Part shown: one piece after another, positions 27,065-36,705 of the stretch
Numbering within the stretch: position 1 is the stretch's first letter
Layout: each line of letters begins with the position of its first letter
Source of the DNA: Planococcus shixiaomingii
Lineage (GTDB): Bacteria; Bacillota; Bacilli; Bacillales_A; Planococcaceae
Reading direction: 5' to 3'
DNA: 64,000 nt
NCBI RefSeq assembly: GCF_030413615.1
Contig: NZ_CP129236.1
Location: forward strand, 604,001 to 668,000
Position numbers and translations under genes: made by a program
The notes under the pieces: model-generated
Databases searched by the model: none
What the model was told of the DNA's origin: nothing
What the model saw: only the letters and a program-made list of their open reading frames with translations

Positions 27065-28132
27065 ATGCGTGGAATTTCTGTATACCTGGGCGAAGGTCCG
27101 GTAATAAACTTAAAACCTTATATTCAGCAACTTAGAAAAATTGGATTTTCTTCTATCTTTACGTCGTTGCACATTCCGGAAGACAACCCTTCAGTTTATA
27201 AAGAGCGGCTACAAGAACTGGGGGCGGTAGCTAGTGAATTTGACATGGAACTCATGGCAGATATCTCGCCTAAATCACTTGCCCATCTCGGTTTTGATTG
27301 GGGCAATGCCGAGGGGTTGCTCGACTGGGGAGTTGCCGGCTTGCGGATCGATTATGGAATAGAAGAAAAAATAATCGTGGATTTGTCAAAAAAAATGAAA
27401 ATTGCATTGAATGCCAGTACGTTAACCGTGGAAAACCTGGAGCGCTTAAAAATAATGGGTTTGCAAATTGAATCAGTAGAGGCGTGGCACAATTTCTATC
27501 CCCGGCCGGAAACCGGATTGGATTCACAAGAGTTCGCCCGAGTGAACCAGTGGCTGAAGCAAGAAGGGTTGACAGTAATGGCATTTGTGCCGGGAGACGG
27601 CAAGCGCAGAGGGCCGCTGTTTCAAGGGCTTCCCACTTTGGAGGATCATCGAAACTCCTCCCCTTTTGCGGCGTATCTCGACTTATTGAACTTATACTCA
27701 GTCGATAAAATTCTGGTGGGTGATCCGACCATTAGCCAAGAGTCGATGGAGCAATTTGAGTTATTTGACCAAGGCGTCATTCAATTTCGTGCAGAAGCTT
27801 TCGCTGTCGATTCCTTACTCTTGGAGCGGCTGGCCGCGGTTCAGACAAACCGATGGGATGCTGCTCGTGACTGCGTGCGCTCCATGGAATCAAGAGAATA
27901 CGGATTGATCGGAACACAGCCGGTCACCTCTCAAAATACCATCGAGAGAAAATGCGGAAGCATTACTGTAGACAATGAAAAATACGGGCGCTATCAAGGC
28001 GAAATCCAACTAACAAAGAAAGATTTGCCGGCAGATGAAAAAGTGAACGTCATCGGAAGAATCATTGAAGAGGACCGGCCATTGCTTCTGAATATTTCAG
28101 GTGGTTCCAAGTTTCAATTGAAGTGGGTATGA
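27065..28132 (+). CDS. mupG: 6-phospho-N-acetylmuramidase MupG (DUF871)
   Basis: Hydrolyses MurNAc-6P-GlcNAc to MurNAc-6P and GlcNAc in the cytoplasm, as described for Staphylococcus aureus MupG. The protein is 355 aa: an N-terminal TIM-barrel domain (MRGISVYLGEG to about residue 240) and a smaller C-terminal beta domain. Conserved segments include ISPKSLAHLGFDW, LRIDYGI, ALNASTL and WHNFYPRPETGL (about 140-151). The frame is open from 26966, but ATG 27065 follows GAGGAGG. It lies downstream of murQ-murP as in staphylococci. Confidence 0.92.
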   Translation: MRGISVYLGEGPVINLKPYIQQLRKIGFSSIFTSLHIPEDNPSVYKERLQELGAVASEFDMELMADISPKSLAHLGFDWGNAEGLLDWGVAGLRIDYGIEEKIIVDLSKKMKIALNASTLTVENLERLKIMGLQIESVEAWHNFYPRPETGLDSQEFARVNQWLKQEGLTVMAFVPGDGKRRGPLFQGLPTLEDHRNSSPFAAYLDLLNLYSVDKILVGDPTISQESMEQFELFDQGVIQFRAEAFAVDSLLLERLAAVQTNRWDAARDCVRSMESREYGLIGTQPVTSQNTIERKCGSITVDNEKYGRYQGEIQLTKKDLPADEKVNVIGRIIEEDRPLLLNISGGSKFQLKWV

Positions 28133-28355
28133 AAAGTGCGGTGAAGTTCAGACCTCTCTATATAGAAATCTGCCTATTACAGCCAAACCGTGACTATGTG
28201 TTTAGTTAGAGTTTCTTAATATGAGCATTTATTAATAGGTATAAATTAAAAAATATAGAAATACTTGTAAAATAGATTCTTATGGAATATTTAAGAAGAT
28301 GGAATATTCGGATAACATGAAGTGGCAACATAAAACAGTAAACAGGAGGGATAAA

Positions 28356-29993
28356 GTGAAAAAACGCAATAAAAAGAAAACGCTTTCAATTGCCCTGACT
28401 TCTACGCTAGTAGCCACTTCATTATTTGCATCACCCGTCTTGGCGGGCGGGACAAAACAATGGAATCAACCAGGCTCGATGGCTCAAGTGCTTCATCCGG
28501 GTTCTGTAAAAGCGGCAGGGATGAGTCAGAACCCACTAGATTTAGTGGATGCTGCTGTTGAAAAAGCGATTGCTGCTAAAACCACACCTGGTGCTGTAAC
28601 GCTCGTAGCAAGGAGCGGTCATATCGTAAAGCATCAAGCCTATGGGTATTCTTCTCTTTATGCAGATGACAAGTTTTCACAAGTAGAAAATCCCATCAAA
28701 ATGGACGAGGATACAATTTTTGATCTTGCTTCCATCAGCAAGATTTTTACGACTACCGCCGCTATGAAACTGTACGAAGAAGGGCATTTCAAACTGGATG
28801 ACCCGGTTGCACTGCACTTACCGGAATTCGCTGAAAACAGCAAAGGCGATGTAACCATCAGGCAGCTGATGACCCATACATCCGGATTTACGGCATGGGT
28901 ACCGCTTTACCAGCAAGGGCAAAATCGGGAAGACCGCATTCAGTATGCGTTGCGCTATCCGCTTGCCAACCAACCAGGCAAAAGTTATACATACAGTGAT
29001 TTGAACTTGATTACGCTTGGTGCGCTGATTGAAAAGTTTTCGGGAATGCGGCTGGATCAATACATGGAAAAAGAAATCACAAAACCGTTGGGTATGGTGG
29101 ACACGATGTATAATCCGCCGGAGTTCTTAAAAAATCGCATCGCTGCTACTGAATATCAGCCGGCTCTTGGAAGAGGAATGGTCTGGGGGGAAGTTCACGA
29201 TGAAAATGCCTGGGCGCTCGATGGCGTTGCAGGGCATGCCGGGGTTTTCTCCACAGCAACGGACTTAGCGAAATTTGCTCACATGCTGTTGAATGACGGC
29301 CGATATGGAAGCAAACAAGTATTGAAACCTGAAACAGTCCGGCTATTGGAAGAAAATCAGCTTCCTCAATTTCCGGGAGACGATCATGGCTTAGGATGGG
29401 AATTGAATCAAGGCTGGTACATGGATGCTTTAGCCGATTCGGAAGCTGTTGGACATACGGGATATACCGGAACAAGCATTGTGATCAACCGGGAAAATCA
29501 AACAATCGCGATTTTGTTGACTAACCGAGTGCATCCATCCAGAAACACGGTTTCGTTGAATGGACTCAGAAGAGAGTTTGCGAGATTGGTGGCAGATGCA
29601 ATACCGGCCCCCCTCCCTAAAAAAGAAGAAGCGTGGTTTTCAGGATACGGGGACAACCTGAACAGAGAATTGAAGATTGCTGTTCCTGAAGGAGCAACAG
29701 AGTTTTCATTCGATACATGGTACCGGACTGAAAAAGGGTCTGATTTTGGTTACGTTGAAACATCTGCTGATGGAGTAAATTGGCAACAGGTAACAACTCC
29801 GATAACAGGAGATAGTGCGGACTGGGGCACTCAAACCATCCTGCTTCCTGAAGAAACAAGCTATCTTCGGTTCCGCTATCAGACAGATGGTTCGGTAAAC
29901 GGGCGCGGCTGGTATGTTGGAAATCTGAAAGTGGACGGAGTTGAGCTTCATCCAGAAATACAAGGCAATAGCTGGACTATAAGAAACTATTAA
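28356..29993 (+). CDS. amiE: Secreted serine hydrolase, N-acetylmuramyl-L-alanine amidase AmiE (YbbE-like)
   Basis: Exported beta-lactamase-fold hydrolase expected to remove the peptide from MurNAc, as B. subtilis AmiE does. From the GTG at 28356 (after AGGAGGG) it is 545 aa with a signal peptide (basic MKKRNKKKT, hydrophobic stretch, SPVLA-GG cleavage near 30). Catalytic SxxK is S126-I-S-K129, with a YSD motif near 219 and HTG in GHTGYTG near 367. Beyond about 430 there is an added beta-rich domain (VETSADGVNWQQV, NGRGWYVGNL) like wall- or carbohydrate-binding modules. The order amiE-nagZ-namZ mirrors B. subtilis ybbE-ybbD-ybbC in reverse. Confidence 0.88.
   Translation: MKKRNKKKTLSIALTSTLVATSLFASPVLAGGTKQWNQPGSMAQVLHPGSVKAAGMSQNPLDLVDAAVEKAIAAKTTPGAVTLVARSGHIVKHQAYGYSSLYADDKFSQVENPIKMDEDTIFDLASISKIFTTTAAMKLYEEGHFKLDDPVALHLPEFAENSKGDVTIRQLMTHTSGFTAWVPLYQQGQNREDRIQYALRYPLANQPGKSYTYSDLNLITLGALIEKFSGMRLDQYMEKEITKPLGMVDTMYNPPEFLKNRIAATEYQPALGRGMVWGEVHDENAWALDGVAGHAGVFSTATDLAKFAHMLLNDGRYGSKQVLKPETVRLLEENQLPQFPGDDHGLGWELNQGWYMDALADSEAVGHTGYTGTSIVINRENQTIAILLTNRVHPSRNTVSLNGLRREFARLVADAIPAPLPKKEEAWFSGYGDNLNRELKIAVPEGATEFSFDTWYRTEKGSDFGYVETSADGVNWQQVTTPITGDSADWGTQTILLPEETSYLRFRYQTDGSVNGRGWYVGNLKVDGVELHPEIQGNSWTIRNY
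28375..28388 (+). promoter_or_regulatory. Possible cre box inside the amiE start region
   Basis: AGAAAACGCTTTCA matches the cre consensus at every position except the first. It lies 19 bases into the coding sequence, where CcpA could act as a road-block. It encodes the K-K-T-L-S of the signal peptide, so it could be a coincidence. Confidence 0.4.
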
Positions 29994-30010
29994 TCTGTAG
30001 GAGGATGAAT

Positions 30011-32116
30011 ATGCAAAAAACTCGAAAATTTATCGTCTTGCCACTTCTGATTTTAACTCTTGCTGTGTCATCGTTTTTTCCCGGACTCAACAGTGCGAAA
30101 GCGGAAAGTGCCATTAAAGATTTAATCATTCTGCAAAATGTGCCTGAAATCGAATTGAACGGCTCAGCAGATAAAATAAACTTGGAAGCTTTGCACGTTT
30201 ACCAGGAAGGCCATTTCTTGTTGGCTTCGCAAAACTTGGAATGGAATTCGACAAATAAAACCGTTGCTTCTGTGGACAATGATGGCGCAGTGTCGCTTTC
30301 AGGAAAGACCGGCAGAACGTTTATCACAGTAACTGACGGCACTTACACGGATAAAATTGCCGTTGATGTAAAGCCGGATGCTGCTGCCATACAAGGCAAA
30401 GGAAAGCCGCCGGTCAGTTCCAAGTTAGTGAAAGGCCAAGGTGAACGCTATAAAGTGATCGAGTTTTCAATAGAAAACATGACCATGGAAGAGAAAGTCG
30501 GCCAAATGCTAATGCCTGATTTCAGAAACTGGAAAGGCAAAAATGTGACGGAAATGCTTCCTGAAATTGAAGCGCTTGTGAAGCAGTATCACCTTGGCGG
30601 CGTTATCCTTTTCAGGGAGAACGTTGTAACAACTGAGCAAACAGCAAAGTTAGTGGATGACTACCAAAACGCTTCTGAAAAATACAATATGTTAATGACG
30701 ATCGATCAGGAAGGCGGAATTGTTACGCGCCTTCAATCGGGAACAGATATGCCTGGGAGCATGGCACTTGGCGCAACTCGTTCCGCGGATATTACACAAA
30801 AAGTAGGCAATGCTATCGGCGAAGAACTTTCGGCCCTTGGAATCAATATGAATTTTGCTCCTTCTTTTGACATCAACAACAATCCGGATAATCCGGTAAT
30901 TGGGGTTCGTTCGTTCGGTGAAAAGCCGGAACTGGTTGCGGAACTTGGCGTCGCTTATACGAAAGGGCTTCAACAATCAGGGACTGCGGCCACAGCAAAG
31001 CACTTTCCGGGTCACGGTGATACAGCTACAGATTCCCACCTAGGACTTCCGGAAGTACCGTATGATTTAGAACGACTGAAGGCCGTGGAGCTTTATCCAT
31101 TCCAAAAAGCGATGGAGGCAGGCATCGACGCCATTATGACGGCACATGTCACGTTTCCGAAAGTTGACGGCACTACGGCAATTTCCAAAAAAGACGGAAC
31201 AGAGATCAACATTCCAGCTACGCTTTCGCATAAAGTGTTGACTGAATTGATGCGAGAGCAAATGGGCTATGATGGTGTAATTTTCACGGACGCTTTGAAC
31301 ATGCAAGCGATAGCGGATCATTTCGGTCCGGTCGATGCGGTTATCCGAGCGGTCAGGGCAGGAAGTGACATTGTCTTGATGCCGATCGGACTTGACAGCG
31401 TGGCAAATGGTTTGTATGAAGCGGTGGAATCAGGCGACATCTCGGAAGAGCGCATTGAAGCTTCTGTAGAACGCATCCTGACGCTGAAGCTGAAACGCGG
31501 CATTATTAAAGAAGAAACGCCACAGCCACTTCAAGAAAAAGTGGCGAATGCACTGCAAGTAGTTGGTTCGGAAGAGCATAAGCAAGTGGAAAGAGAAGCT
31601 TCTGAAAAGTCGATTACGCTGGTGAAAAATGAAGGAGTCCTTCCGTTGGCTCCGGCTGCTGAAGATTTGCTGGTCGTAGTCGGAAACGTCTATTCGGATG
31701 AACTTTATTCCAGTTTGAAGGCGCGGCACAACAATACGGAATGGATCAAAAAGGATACTTTGTTGACAGACAGTGAGCTTGCCCAAGTGAAAGCGGCGAA
31801 AGCGGTCATTGTCGGCACGAGAACTTCCACAGTAGCGCATCGGTCACCGAACAGCGGACAAATGAAAATGGCCAATCAAATTATTGAAGCAACTGAAGCG
31901 CCGGTTATTGCTGTTGGCATTCAGAATCCGTATGACGTAATGGCTTATCCAAATGTCGATGCCTATTTAACGCAGTATAGCTTCCGGACAGCCAGCTATG
32001 AAGCGATGGCTTCCACAATCTTGGGTGAACTATCACCGACCGGCAAACTGCCTGTCACTATTCCAAGTTTGACTAATGGCATCTTATACGAATATGGCCA
32101 CGGACTAACTTATTGA
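30011..32116 (+). CDS. nagZ: Secreted beta-N-acetylglucosaminidase NagZ (GH3) with Big_2-like domain
   Basis: Exported exo-enzyme removing terminal GlcNAc from muropeptides. ATG 30011 is chosen because AGGAGG directly abuts the earlier ATG at 30005; length is 701 aa. The signal peptide spans about residues 1-31 (MQKTRKFIVLPLLILTLAVS, then SAKA-ES). Residues about 36-122 look like a bacterial Ig-like Big_2 domain (LEWNSTNKTVASVDNDGAVS, then GRTFITVTDGTYTDKIAVDV). The GH3 barrel carries KHFPGHGDTATDSH at about 330-343 and TDALNMQAI with the nucleophile. The Ig-like insertion is extra relative to the cytosolic paralogue and may hold the enzyme at the wall. Confidence 0.92.
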   Translation: MQKTRKFIVLPLLILTLAVSSFFPGLNSAKAESAIKDLIILQNVPEIELNGSADKINLEALHVYQEGHFLLASQNLEWNSTNKTVASVDNDGAVSLSGKTGRTFITVTDGTYTDKIAVDVKPDAAAIQGKGKPPVSSKLVKGQGERYKVIEFSIENMTMEEKVGQMLMPDFRNWKGKNVTEMLPEIEALVKQYHLGGVILFRENVVTTEQTAKLVDDYQNASEKYNMLMTIDQEGGIVTRLQSGTDMPGSMALGATRSADITQKVGNAIGEELSALGINMNFAPSFDINNNPDNPVIGVRSFGEKPELVAELGVAYTKGLQQSGTAATAKHFPGHGDTATDSHLGLPEVPYDLERLKAVELYPFQKAMEAGIDAIMTAHVTFPKVDGTTAISKKDGTEINIPATLSHKVLTELMREQMGYDGVIFTDALNMQAIADHFGPVDAVIRAVRAGSDIVLMPIGLDSVANGLYEAVESGDISEERIEASVERILTLKLKRGIIKEETPQPLQEKVANALQVVGSEEHKQVEREASEKSITLVKNEGVLPLAPAAEDLLVVVGNVYSDELYSSLKARHNNTEWIKKDTLLTDSELAQVKAAKAVIVGTRTSTVAHRSPNSGQMKMANQIIEATEAPVIAVGIQNPYDVMAYPNVDAYLTQYSFRTASYEAMASTILGELSPTGKLPVTIPSLTNGILYEYGHGLTY

Positions 32117-32135
32117 CTAGCGAGGAGAGAAACTG

Positions 32136-33389
32136 ATGAAAAAATGGCTTGTAATGATCTTGACTGCAATGCTTGTTTTATCTTCACTATCGATCGTATT
32201 TGCGGATCACGACAAAGGGAATGGCAAATCCAAAGATAAAGGAAAAGGCCACAAAGATTTAGCCATCGGCATTGAAGTTTTGTTGAATGAACAGAAAGAA
32301 TTGATTGAAGGAAAAAATGTCGGGTTGATCACCAATCCGACTGGCGTAGATCAGGACTTGAATAGCATCGTCGATCTTCTGCACAACGATCCCGATGTGA
32401 ACTTGACTGCGCTTTACGGTCCAGAACACGGAGTTCGTGGAAGTGCCCAGGCAGGTCAATACGTGGATTATTACATCGATGACGTTACCGGGCTTCCGGT
32501 TTACAGCCTCTACGGCAAGACACGGAAACCGACGCAAGAAATGCTTGAAGGCATCGACGTTCTCGTTTTTGACATACAGGATGTCGGTACGCGTTTCTAT
32601 ACGTATATCTACACAATGGCGCTGGCGATGGAAGCGGCTAAAGAGAAAGGCATACCGTTCATCGTTCTTGACAGACCGAACCCGCTTGGCGGGACGAAAG
32701 TTGAGGGGCCGGTTCTCGAACCTGAATTTGCTTCGTTTGTCGGACAATATGCCATTCCGCTTCGGCACGGAATGACGGTGGGCGAGCTGGCAAAACTGTT
32801 CAATGCAGAGTTTGGCATCAAAGCGGATTTAACGGTTGTAGAAATGGAAGGATGGAAACGCAATTCTTATTTTGATGAAACAGGATTAGAATTCGTTCCG
32901 CCATCTCCGAATATGCCGACAATGGAGACGGCATTGGTTTATCCAGGAACGGCGCTGATTGAAGGGACGAACCTCTCTGAAGGCAGAGGGACGACAAAGC
33001 CGTTCGAATTTATCGGCGCACCGTTCGTCAACAGTACAGACCTTGCTTCAGAATTGAATGCATTGGAGTTGCCAGGAGTCACGTTCCGCGCCGCTTCATT
33101 CACTCCTACTTTTTCTAAGCATTCTGGCAAGCTTTCCCACGGCATTCAAGTCCATGTGACCAACCGCGAAATATACAAACCGGTTGAAACAGGCTTGCAT
33201 ATCGTCAAAACGATTTACGATATGTATCCCGGTCAAGTGACAGTGACACCATTCTTCAATAACTTAATTGGCAACGCTTGGATTAGCGAAGGCATCAAAA
33301 ACGGCATGACAGTGGAAGAAATGAAGGACCGCTGGGAAGCGGAATTAGAAGAGTTTAAGAAAGTAAGAAAAGACTATCTTTTGTATTGA
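32136..33389 (+). CDS. namZ: Exo-N-acetylmuramidase NamZ (DUF1343, YbbC-like)
   Basis: Releases terminal MurNAc from glycan fragments, the activity shown for B. subtilis NamZ (YbbC). 417 aa with a signal peptide (MKKWLVMILTAMLVLSSLSI, cleavage near FADHD) and a short Lys/Gly-rich linker before the catalytic domain. Conserved DUF1343 segments: VGLITNPTGVD, LYGPEHGVRG, FDIQDVGTRFYTYIYTM, DRPNPLGG and PSPNMPT. It lies 20 bp after nagZ, so the three secreted enzymes are one operon, closed by a terminator. Confidence 0.95.
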   Translation: MKKWLVMILTAMLVLSSLSIVFADHDKGNGKSKDKGKGHKDLAIGIEVLLNEQKELIEGKNVGLITNPTGVDQDLNSIVDLLHNDPDVNLTALYGPEHGVRGSAQAGQYVDYYIDDVTGLPVYSLYGKTRKPTQEMLEGIDVLVFDIQDVGTRFYTYIYTMALAMEAAKEKGIPFIVLDRPNPLGGTKVEGPVLEPEFASFVGQYAIPLRHGMTVGELAKLFNAEFGIKADLTVVEMEGWKRNSYFDETGLEFVPPSPNMPTMETALVYPGTALIEGTNLSEGRGTTKPFEFIGAPFVNSTDLASELNALELPGVTFRAASFTPTFSKHSGKLSHGIQVHVTNREIYKPVETGLHIVKTIYDMYPGQVTVTPFFNNLIGNAWISEGIKNGMTVEEMKDRWEAELEEFKKVRKDYLLY

Positions 33390-33396
33390 GCAAGGG

Positions 33397-33428
33397 AAAG
33401 GCTGTGTCCGTTGGGAACAGCCTTTTTT
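33397..33428 (+). terminator. Terminator after namZ
   Basis: AAAGGCTGT and ACAGCCTTT arms with an 11-base loop, then a T run. Confidence 0.85.
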
Positions 33429-33483
33429 GTGCTAAGAGGTGAAGAAGTAAAGGAGCATGTAAAGGTTTTCATTTATTAGTTAT

Positions 33484-33499
33484 ATTGGTATAGACAACT
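33484..33499 (+). promoter_or_regulatory. NagR/DasR-type operator (dre site) of nagP
   Basis: ATTGGTATAGACAACT matches the known NagR (YvoA) sites of B. subtilis and the DasR-family pattern TGGTNTAGACCA. It overlaps the -35 element of the nagP promoter, so NagR binding should block transcription until GlcNAc-6P or GlcN-6P accumulates. Confidence 0.85.
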
Positions 33500-33519
33500 A
33501 TACAAGCTTTCGCTATAGT
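33491..33519 (+). promoter_or_regulatory. Promoter of the nagP-nagA-nagB-nagR unit
   Basis: -35 TAGACA at 33491-33496 and -10 TATAGT at 33514-33519, exactly 17 bp apart, partly covered by the operator. Confidence 0.65.
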
Positions 33520-33552
33520 GAACTTAAATATATGTAAAGGAGTGGAAGTCAA

Positions 33553-35478
33553 TTGTTTAACTTTTTGCAACGAATAGGGAAATCTTTAATGTTTCCGATT
33601 GCGACTCTTCCTGCGGCAGCTCTGCTTTTGCGGTTCGGCCAGGAAGATTTGCTCGGCATTCCGTTTTTGTCAGCGGCAGGGGCGGGGATTATCGATAACC
33701 TTGGCATCATTTTCGCCATCGGCATCGCGTTCGGCCTTGCCCATGACAGCAACGGGGGAGCAGCACTTGCAGGTGCCATCGCCTATCTTGTTTTGACTTC
33801 GGCGATCGTGACGATCAATGAGTCAATCAACATGGGAGTTTTTGCGGGAATCCTTTCGGGGATTGTCGGCGGGCTTTTGTACAACAAATACTATAACGTG
33901 AAATTCCCTACATGGCTGGCATTTTTCGGAGGCAGGCGATTTGTTCCGATTGTCACTGCGGCGACAATGACCGTTTTGGCAGGAATTTTGGGTTACGCGT
34001 GGCCACCGGTCCAAGAAGGAATTGACACTGCGGGCAACTGGATTTTGAACGCCGGCATGTTCGGGGTTGGCGCTTACGGTTTCTTGAACCGCTTGCTGTT
34101 GCCGACGGGGTTGCACCACGTCATCAATACGGTTGTCTGGTTTGATTTTGGTACGTTTACCGATGCAAACGGCGATGTGATACGCGGAGAAATCAATCGT
34201 TTCCTTAAAGGCGATCCGACAGCAGGGCCGTTTTTATCCGGATTCTTCCCTATCATGATGTTCGGTCTTCCTGCAGCGTGTCTTGCGATGTACGCGACAG
34301 CTAAAAAAGAACGCAAAGCAGTAGTCGGCGGCTTGCTTTTCAGTATCGCCTTTACTTCTTTCCTGACGGGCATCACAGAACCGATCGAATTCTCGTTCAT
34401 GTTCTTATCGCCAGTCTTGTATGTGGTCCACGCCCTTTTAACAGGGGTAGCCATGATGGTGGCATTTGCACTTGATATCCGCCACGGTTTCGGTTTCTCG
34501 GCCGGCGCGATTGACTACGTACTGAACTTTGGACTTGCTGAAAATCCACTCATGCTGTTAGTTGTTGGTGCCTTTACCGGCGTCATTTACTTCGCCATTT
34601 TCTACCTTCTGATCATCAAGCTGGATTTAAAAACGCCAGGGCGGGAAGATGAAGACGAAGACGAAGAAGGAATGGCAGCAGGCAGCACAGCGCATGGCAC
34701 GGACGAAACCGATGTCAAAGCGTATCAGACGATTGCGGCGCTTGGCGGCACCGACAACATCGTTGCTGTCGATTACTGTACGACCCGTCTCCGTTTGACT
34801 GTGAAAGACGCAGACCGGGTAAATGAAAAAGAACTCAAACGTTCAGGTGCTCGCGGGTTGATGAAGGTCAATAAAACCAACGTTCAAGTGGTCATCGGAA
34901 CGGCAGTTGAATTTTTGGCGGATGCGATGAAACAACGCATTGCCAGCGGCAACCCGCCTTTGGATCAAACCATCGATTTCAATGCTGCAACTTCAGCAGA
35001 AGAACAGCCGATAGCAAAAGAAATTTTGCCGGAGGATTTTGTAATGCCAATTGAAGGGGAAATCATCCCGCTCTCTGAAGTTCCGGATGAAGTTTTCGCA
35101 CAAGGCATGATGGGGCCAGGATTTGCAGTTGTTCCAACTGGAAACACAGTCCACTCGCCGATCGATGGCAAAGTGGTCAGCATTTTCCCGACAAAACACG
35201 CCATCGGATTAATCACAGATACAGGAGTCGAAGTGTTGATTCATTTCGGGCTTGATACGGTTCATTTGAAAGGGCAAGGATTCGACTTGCTTGTCGAAGA
35301 TGGCCAGCTGGTGCAGCGCGGCGATGCGTTATTAAGAGTCGACATCGGCTATGTCGGAGCCAATGCGCCATCGATCATCACACCAATTATTTTCACGAAC
35401 TTAACAGATCAAAAGCTGGATGTGTTAAAAACAGGCAACCAGCGCCAAGGTACAACCTCTATCATCAAGATTCAATAA
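33553..35478 (+). CDS. nagP: N-acetylglucosamine-specific PTS enzyme IICBA
   Basis: Imports GlcNAc as GlcNAc-6P. The 641-aa protein has all domains in the order IIC (about 1-360, ten or so membrane segments, GITEPIEFSFMFLSP), IIB with phospho-Cys409 (VDYCTTRLRL) and IIA with catalytic His564 (VLIHFGLDTVHLKG). An acidic linker (GREDEDEDEEG, about 363-373) joins IIC to IIB. The TTG start at 33553 follows AAGGAGTGG. Its IIA domain could also energise MurP, which lacks one. Regulated by the dre site upstream. Confidence 0.96.
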   Translation: MFNFLQRIGKSLMFPIATLPAAALLLRFGQEDLLGIPFLSAAGAGIIDNLGIIFAIGIAFGLAHDSNGGAALAGAIAYLVLTSAIVTINESINMGVFAGILSGIVGGLLYNKYYNVKFPTWLAFFGGRRFVPIVTAATMTVLAGILGYAWPPVQEGIDTAGNWILNAGMFGVGAYGFLNRLLLPTGLHHVINTVVWFDFGTFTDANGDVIRGEINRFLKGDPTAGPFLSGFFPIMMFGLPAACLAMYATAKKERKAVVGGLLFSIAFTSFLTGITEPIEFSFMFLSPVLYVVHALLTGVAMMVAFALDIRHGFGFSAGAIDYVLNFGLAENPLMLLVVGAFTGVIYFAIFYLLIIKLDLKTPGREDEDEDEEGMAAGSTAHGTDETDVKAYQTIAALGGTDNIVAVDYCTTRLRLTVKDADRVNEKELKRSGARGLMKVNKTNVQVVIGTAVEFLADAMKQRIASGNPPLDQTIDFNAATSAEEQPIAKEILPEDFVMPIEGEIIPLSEVPDEVFAQGMMGPGFAVVPTGNTVHSPIDGKVVSIFPTKHAIGLITDTGVEVLIHFGLDTVHLKGQGFDLLVEDGQLVQRGDALLRVDIGYVGANAPSIITPIIFTNLTDQKLDVLKTGNQRQGTTSIIKIQ

Positions 35479-35487
35479 CAACACAGG

Positions 35488-35518
35488 CCAGGAAATCCTT
35501 TGTGATTTTCCTGGTTTT
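35488..35518 (+). terminator. Attenuating hairpin between nagP and nagA
   Basis: CCAGGAAATC and GATTTTCCTGG arms followed by TTTT only. It could set a lower level of nagAB transcript than of nagP, rather than stop transcription fully. Confidence 0.55.
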
Positions 35519-35535
35519 CCAAAGGAGGGGCTAAA

Positions 35536-36705
35536 GTGGCCAAAACCATTTTGATTTCCAACATAACGATCGCCGATGCCTTGACGGGCATGTTTACCGG
35601 CGACATCTTTCTAGAAAATGGAAAAATTACTGAAGTGGCCGAAAAGATTGAACGGACAGCAGATATTCACATCGACGCTGTGAATAAAAACTGGAGTGCG
35701 CTTCCAGGATTTATCGACGTCCACATTCACGGCGCGGCTGGATTCGATGCAATGGACGCAACGCCGGAGGCTTTAGCGGGAATAGCAGGTGCTCTTCCTA
35801 TGGAAGGAACGACTAGTTTTCTGGCGACCACGATGACGCAAGCGGAAGACGCCATCGGCAAAGCGCTGGACAATGCTAGCCGTTTTACTTCCGGAGAAGG
35901 GCAAGCGGAAATGCTGGGGGTTCATTTGGAAGGTCCGTTTATTTCAACGAAAAGAGCCGGTGCGCAGCCGCTTGAACATATTAGTGTTCCATCTATTGAG
36001 CTGTTCGGCCAATGGCAAGAACTAAGCGGCAATCGAATTCGTCTTGTAACTGTTGCACCAGAAGTGGAGAATGGGCTGGCATTTATTGAGGCCGTATCAA
36101 AAAGCGGAGTCATTGCTTCGATTGGACATAGCGATGCCACTTTCGAACAAGTGCAAGAAGCGGTCGGGCAGGGAGCCAGCCATGTCACCCATCTATACAA
36201 TCAAATGAGCCCGCTGCACCATCGGAATCCCGGCGTGATCGGTGCATCTTTGCTGGAGAATGCGCTGACGGTCGAAGTGATAGCGGATTTTATTCATAGC
36301 CATCCACGATCTGTGGAATTGGCATTCCGCCAAAAAGGGGCAGACCGTCTTGTGTTAATCACCGACGCCATGCGGGCAAAAGGGCTTGAACCGGGAGATT
36401 ACGATCTTGGCGGGCAAAAGGTCCAAGTAACGGATACGGATGCGCGGCTTTCGGACGGTACGCTAGCGGGCAGCATTTTGACAATGGATGCGGCAGTAAA
36501 GAACATCGCTTCTGTCACCAATTGTACGTTGGCGGATTTGGTAGCGATGACATCGGCCAATGCGGCAAGAGAATTCGGGCTTGAGCACAAAGGCAGCATT
36601 CAAGCAGGAAAAGACGCGGACATCACCATTCTCGACGAACAGTTCAACGTGCAACTGACCATCTGTAGAGGAACCATCGCATATTTGAAGGAGGAGTTGT
36701 CATGA
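35536..36705 (+). CDS. nagA: N-acetylglucosamine-6-phosphate deacetylase
   Basis: Metal-dependent amidohydrolase of 389 aa converting GlcNAc-6P to GlcN-6P and acetate. Signatures: PGFIDVHIHGAAGFD (about 56-70) with HxH, EGPF in the LGVHLEGPFIS segment (about 132), GHSDATFE near 199 with a metal-binding His, HLYNQMSPLHHRNPG near 219-233, and catalytic Asp in LITDAM near 276. GTG start after AAAGGAGGGG. Coupled to nagB by an ATGA overlap. Confidence 0.97.
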   Translation: MAKTILISNITIADALTGMFTGDIFLENGKITEVAEKIERTADIHIDAVNKNWSALPGFIDVHIHGAAGFDAMDATPEALAGIAGALPMEGTTSFLATTMTQAEDAIGKALDNASRFTSGEGQAEMLGVHLEGPFISTKRAGAQPLEHISVPSIELFGQWQELSGNRIRLVTVAPEVENGLAFIEAVSKSGVIASIGHSDATFEQVQEAVGQGASHVTHLYNQMSPLHHRNPGVIGASLLENALTVEVIADFIHSHPRSVELAFRQKGADRLVLITDAMRAKGLEPGDYDLGGQKVQVTDTDARLSDGTLAGSILTMDAAVKNIASVTNCTLADLVAMTSANAAREFGLEHKGSIQAGKDADITILDEQFNVQLTICRGTIAYLKEELS

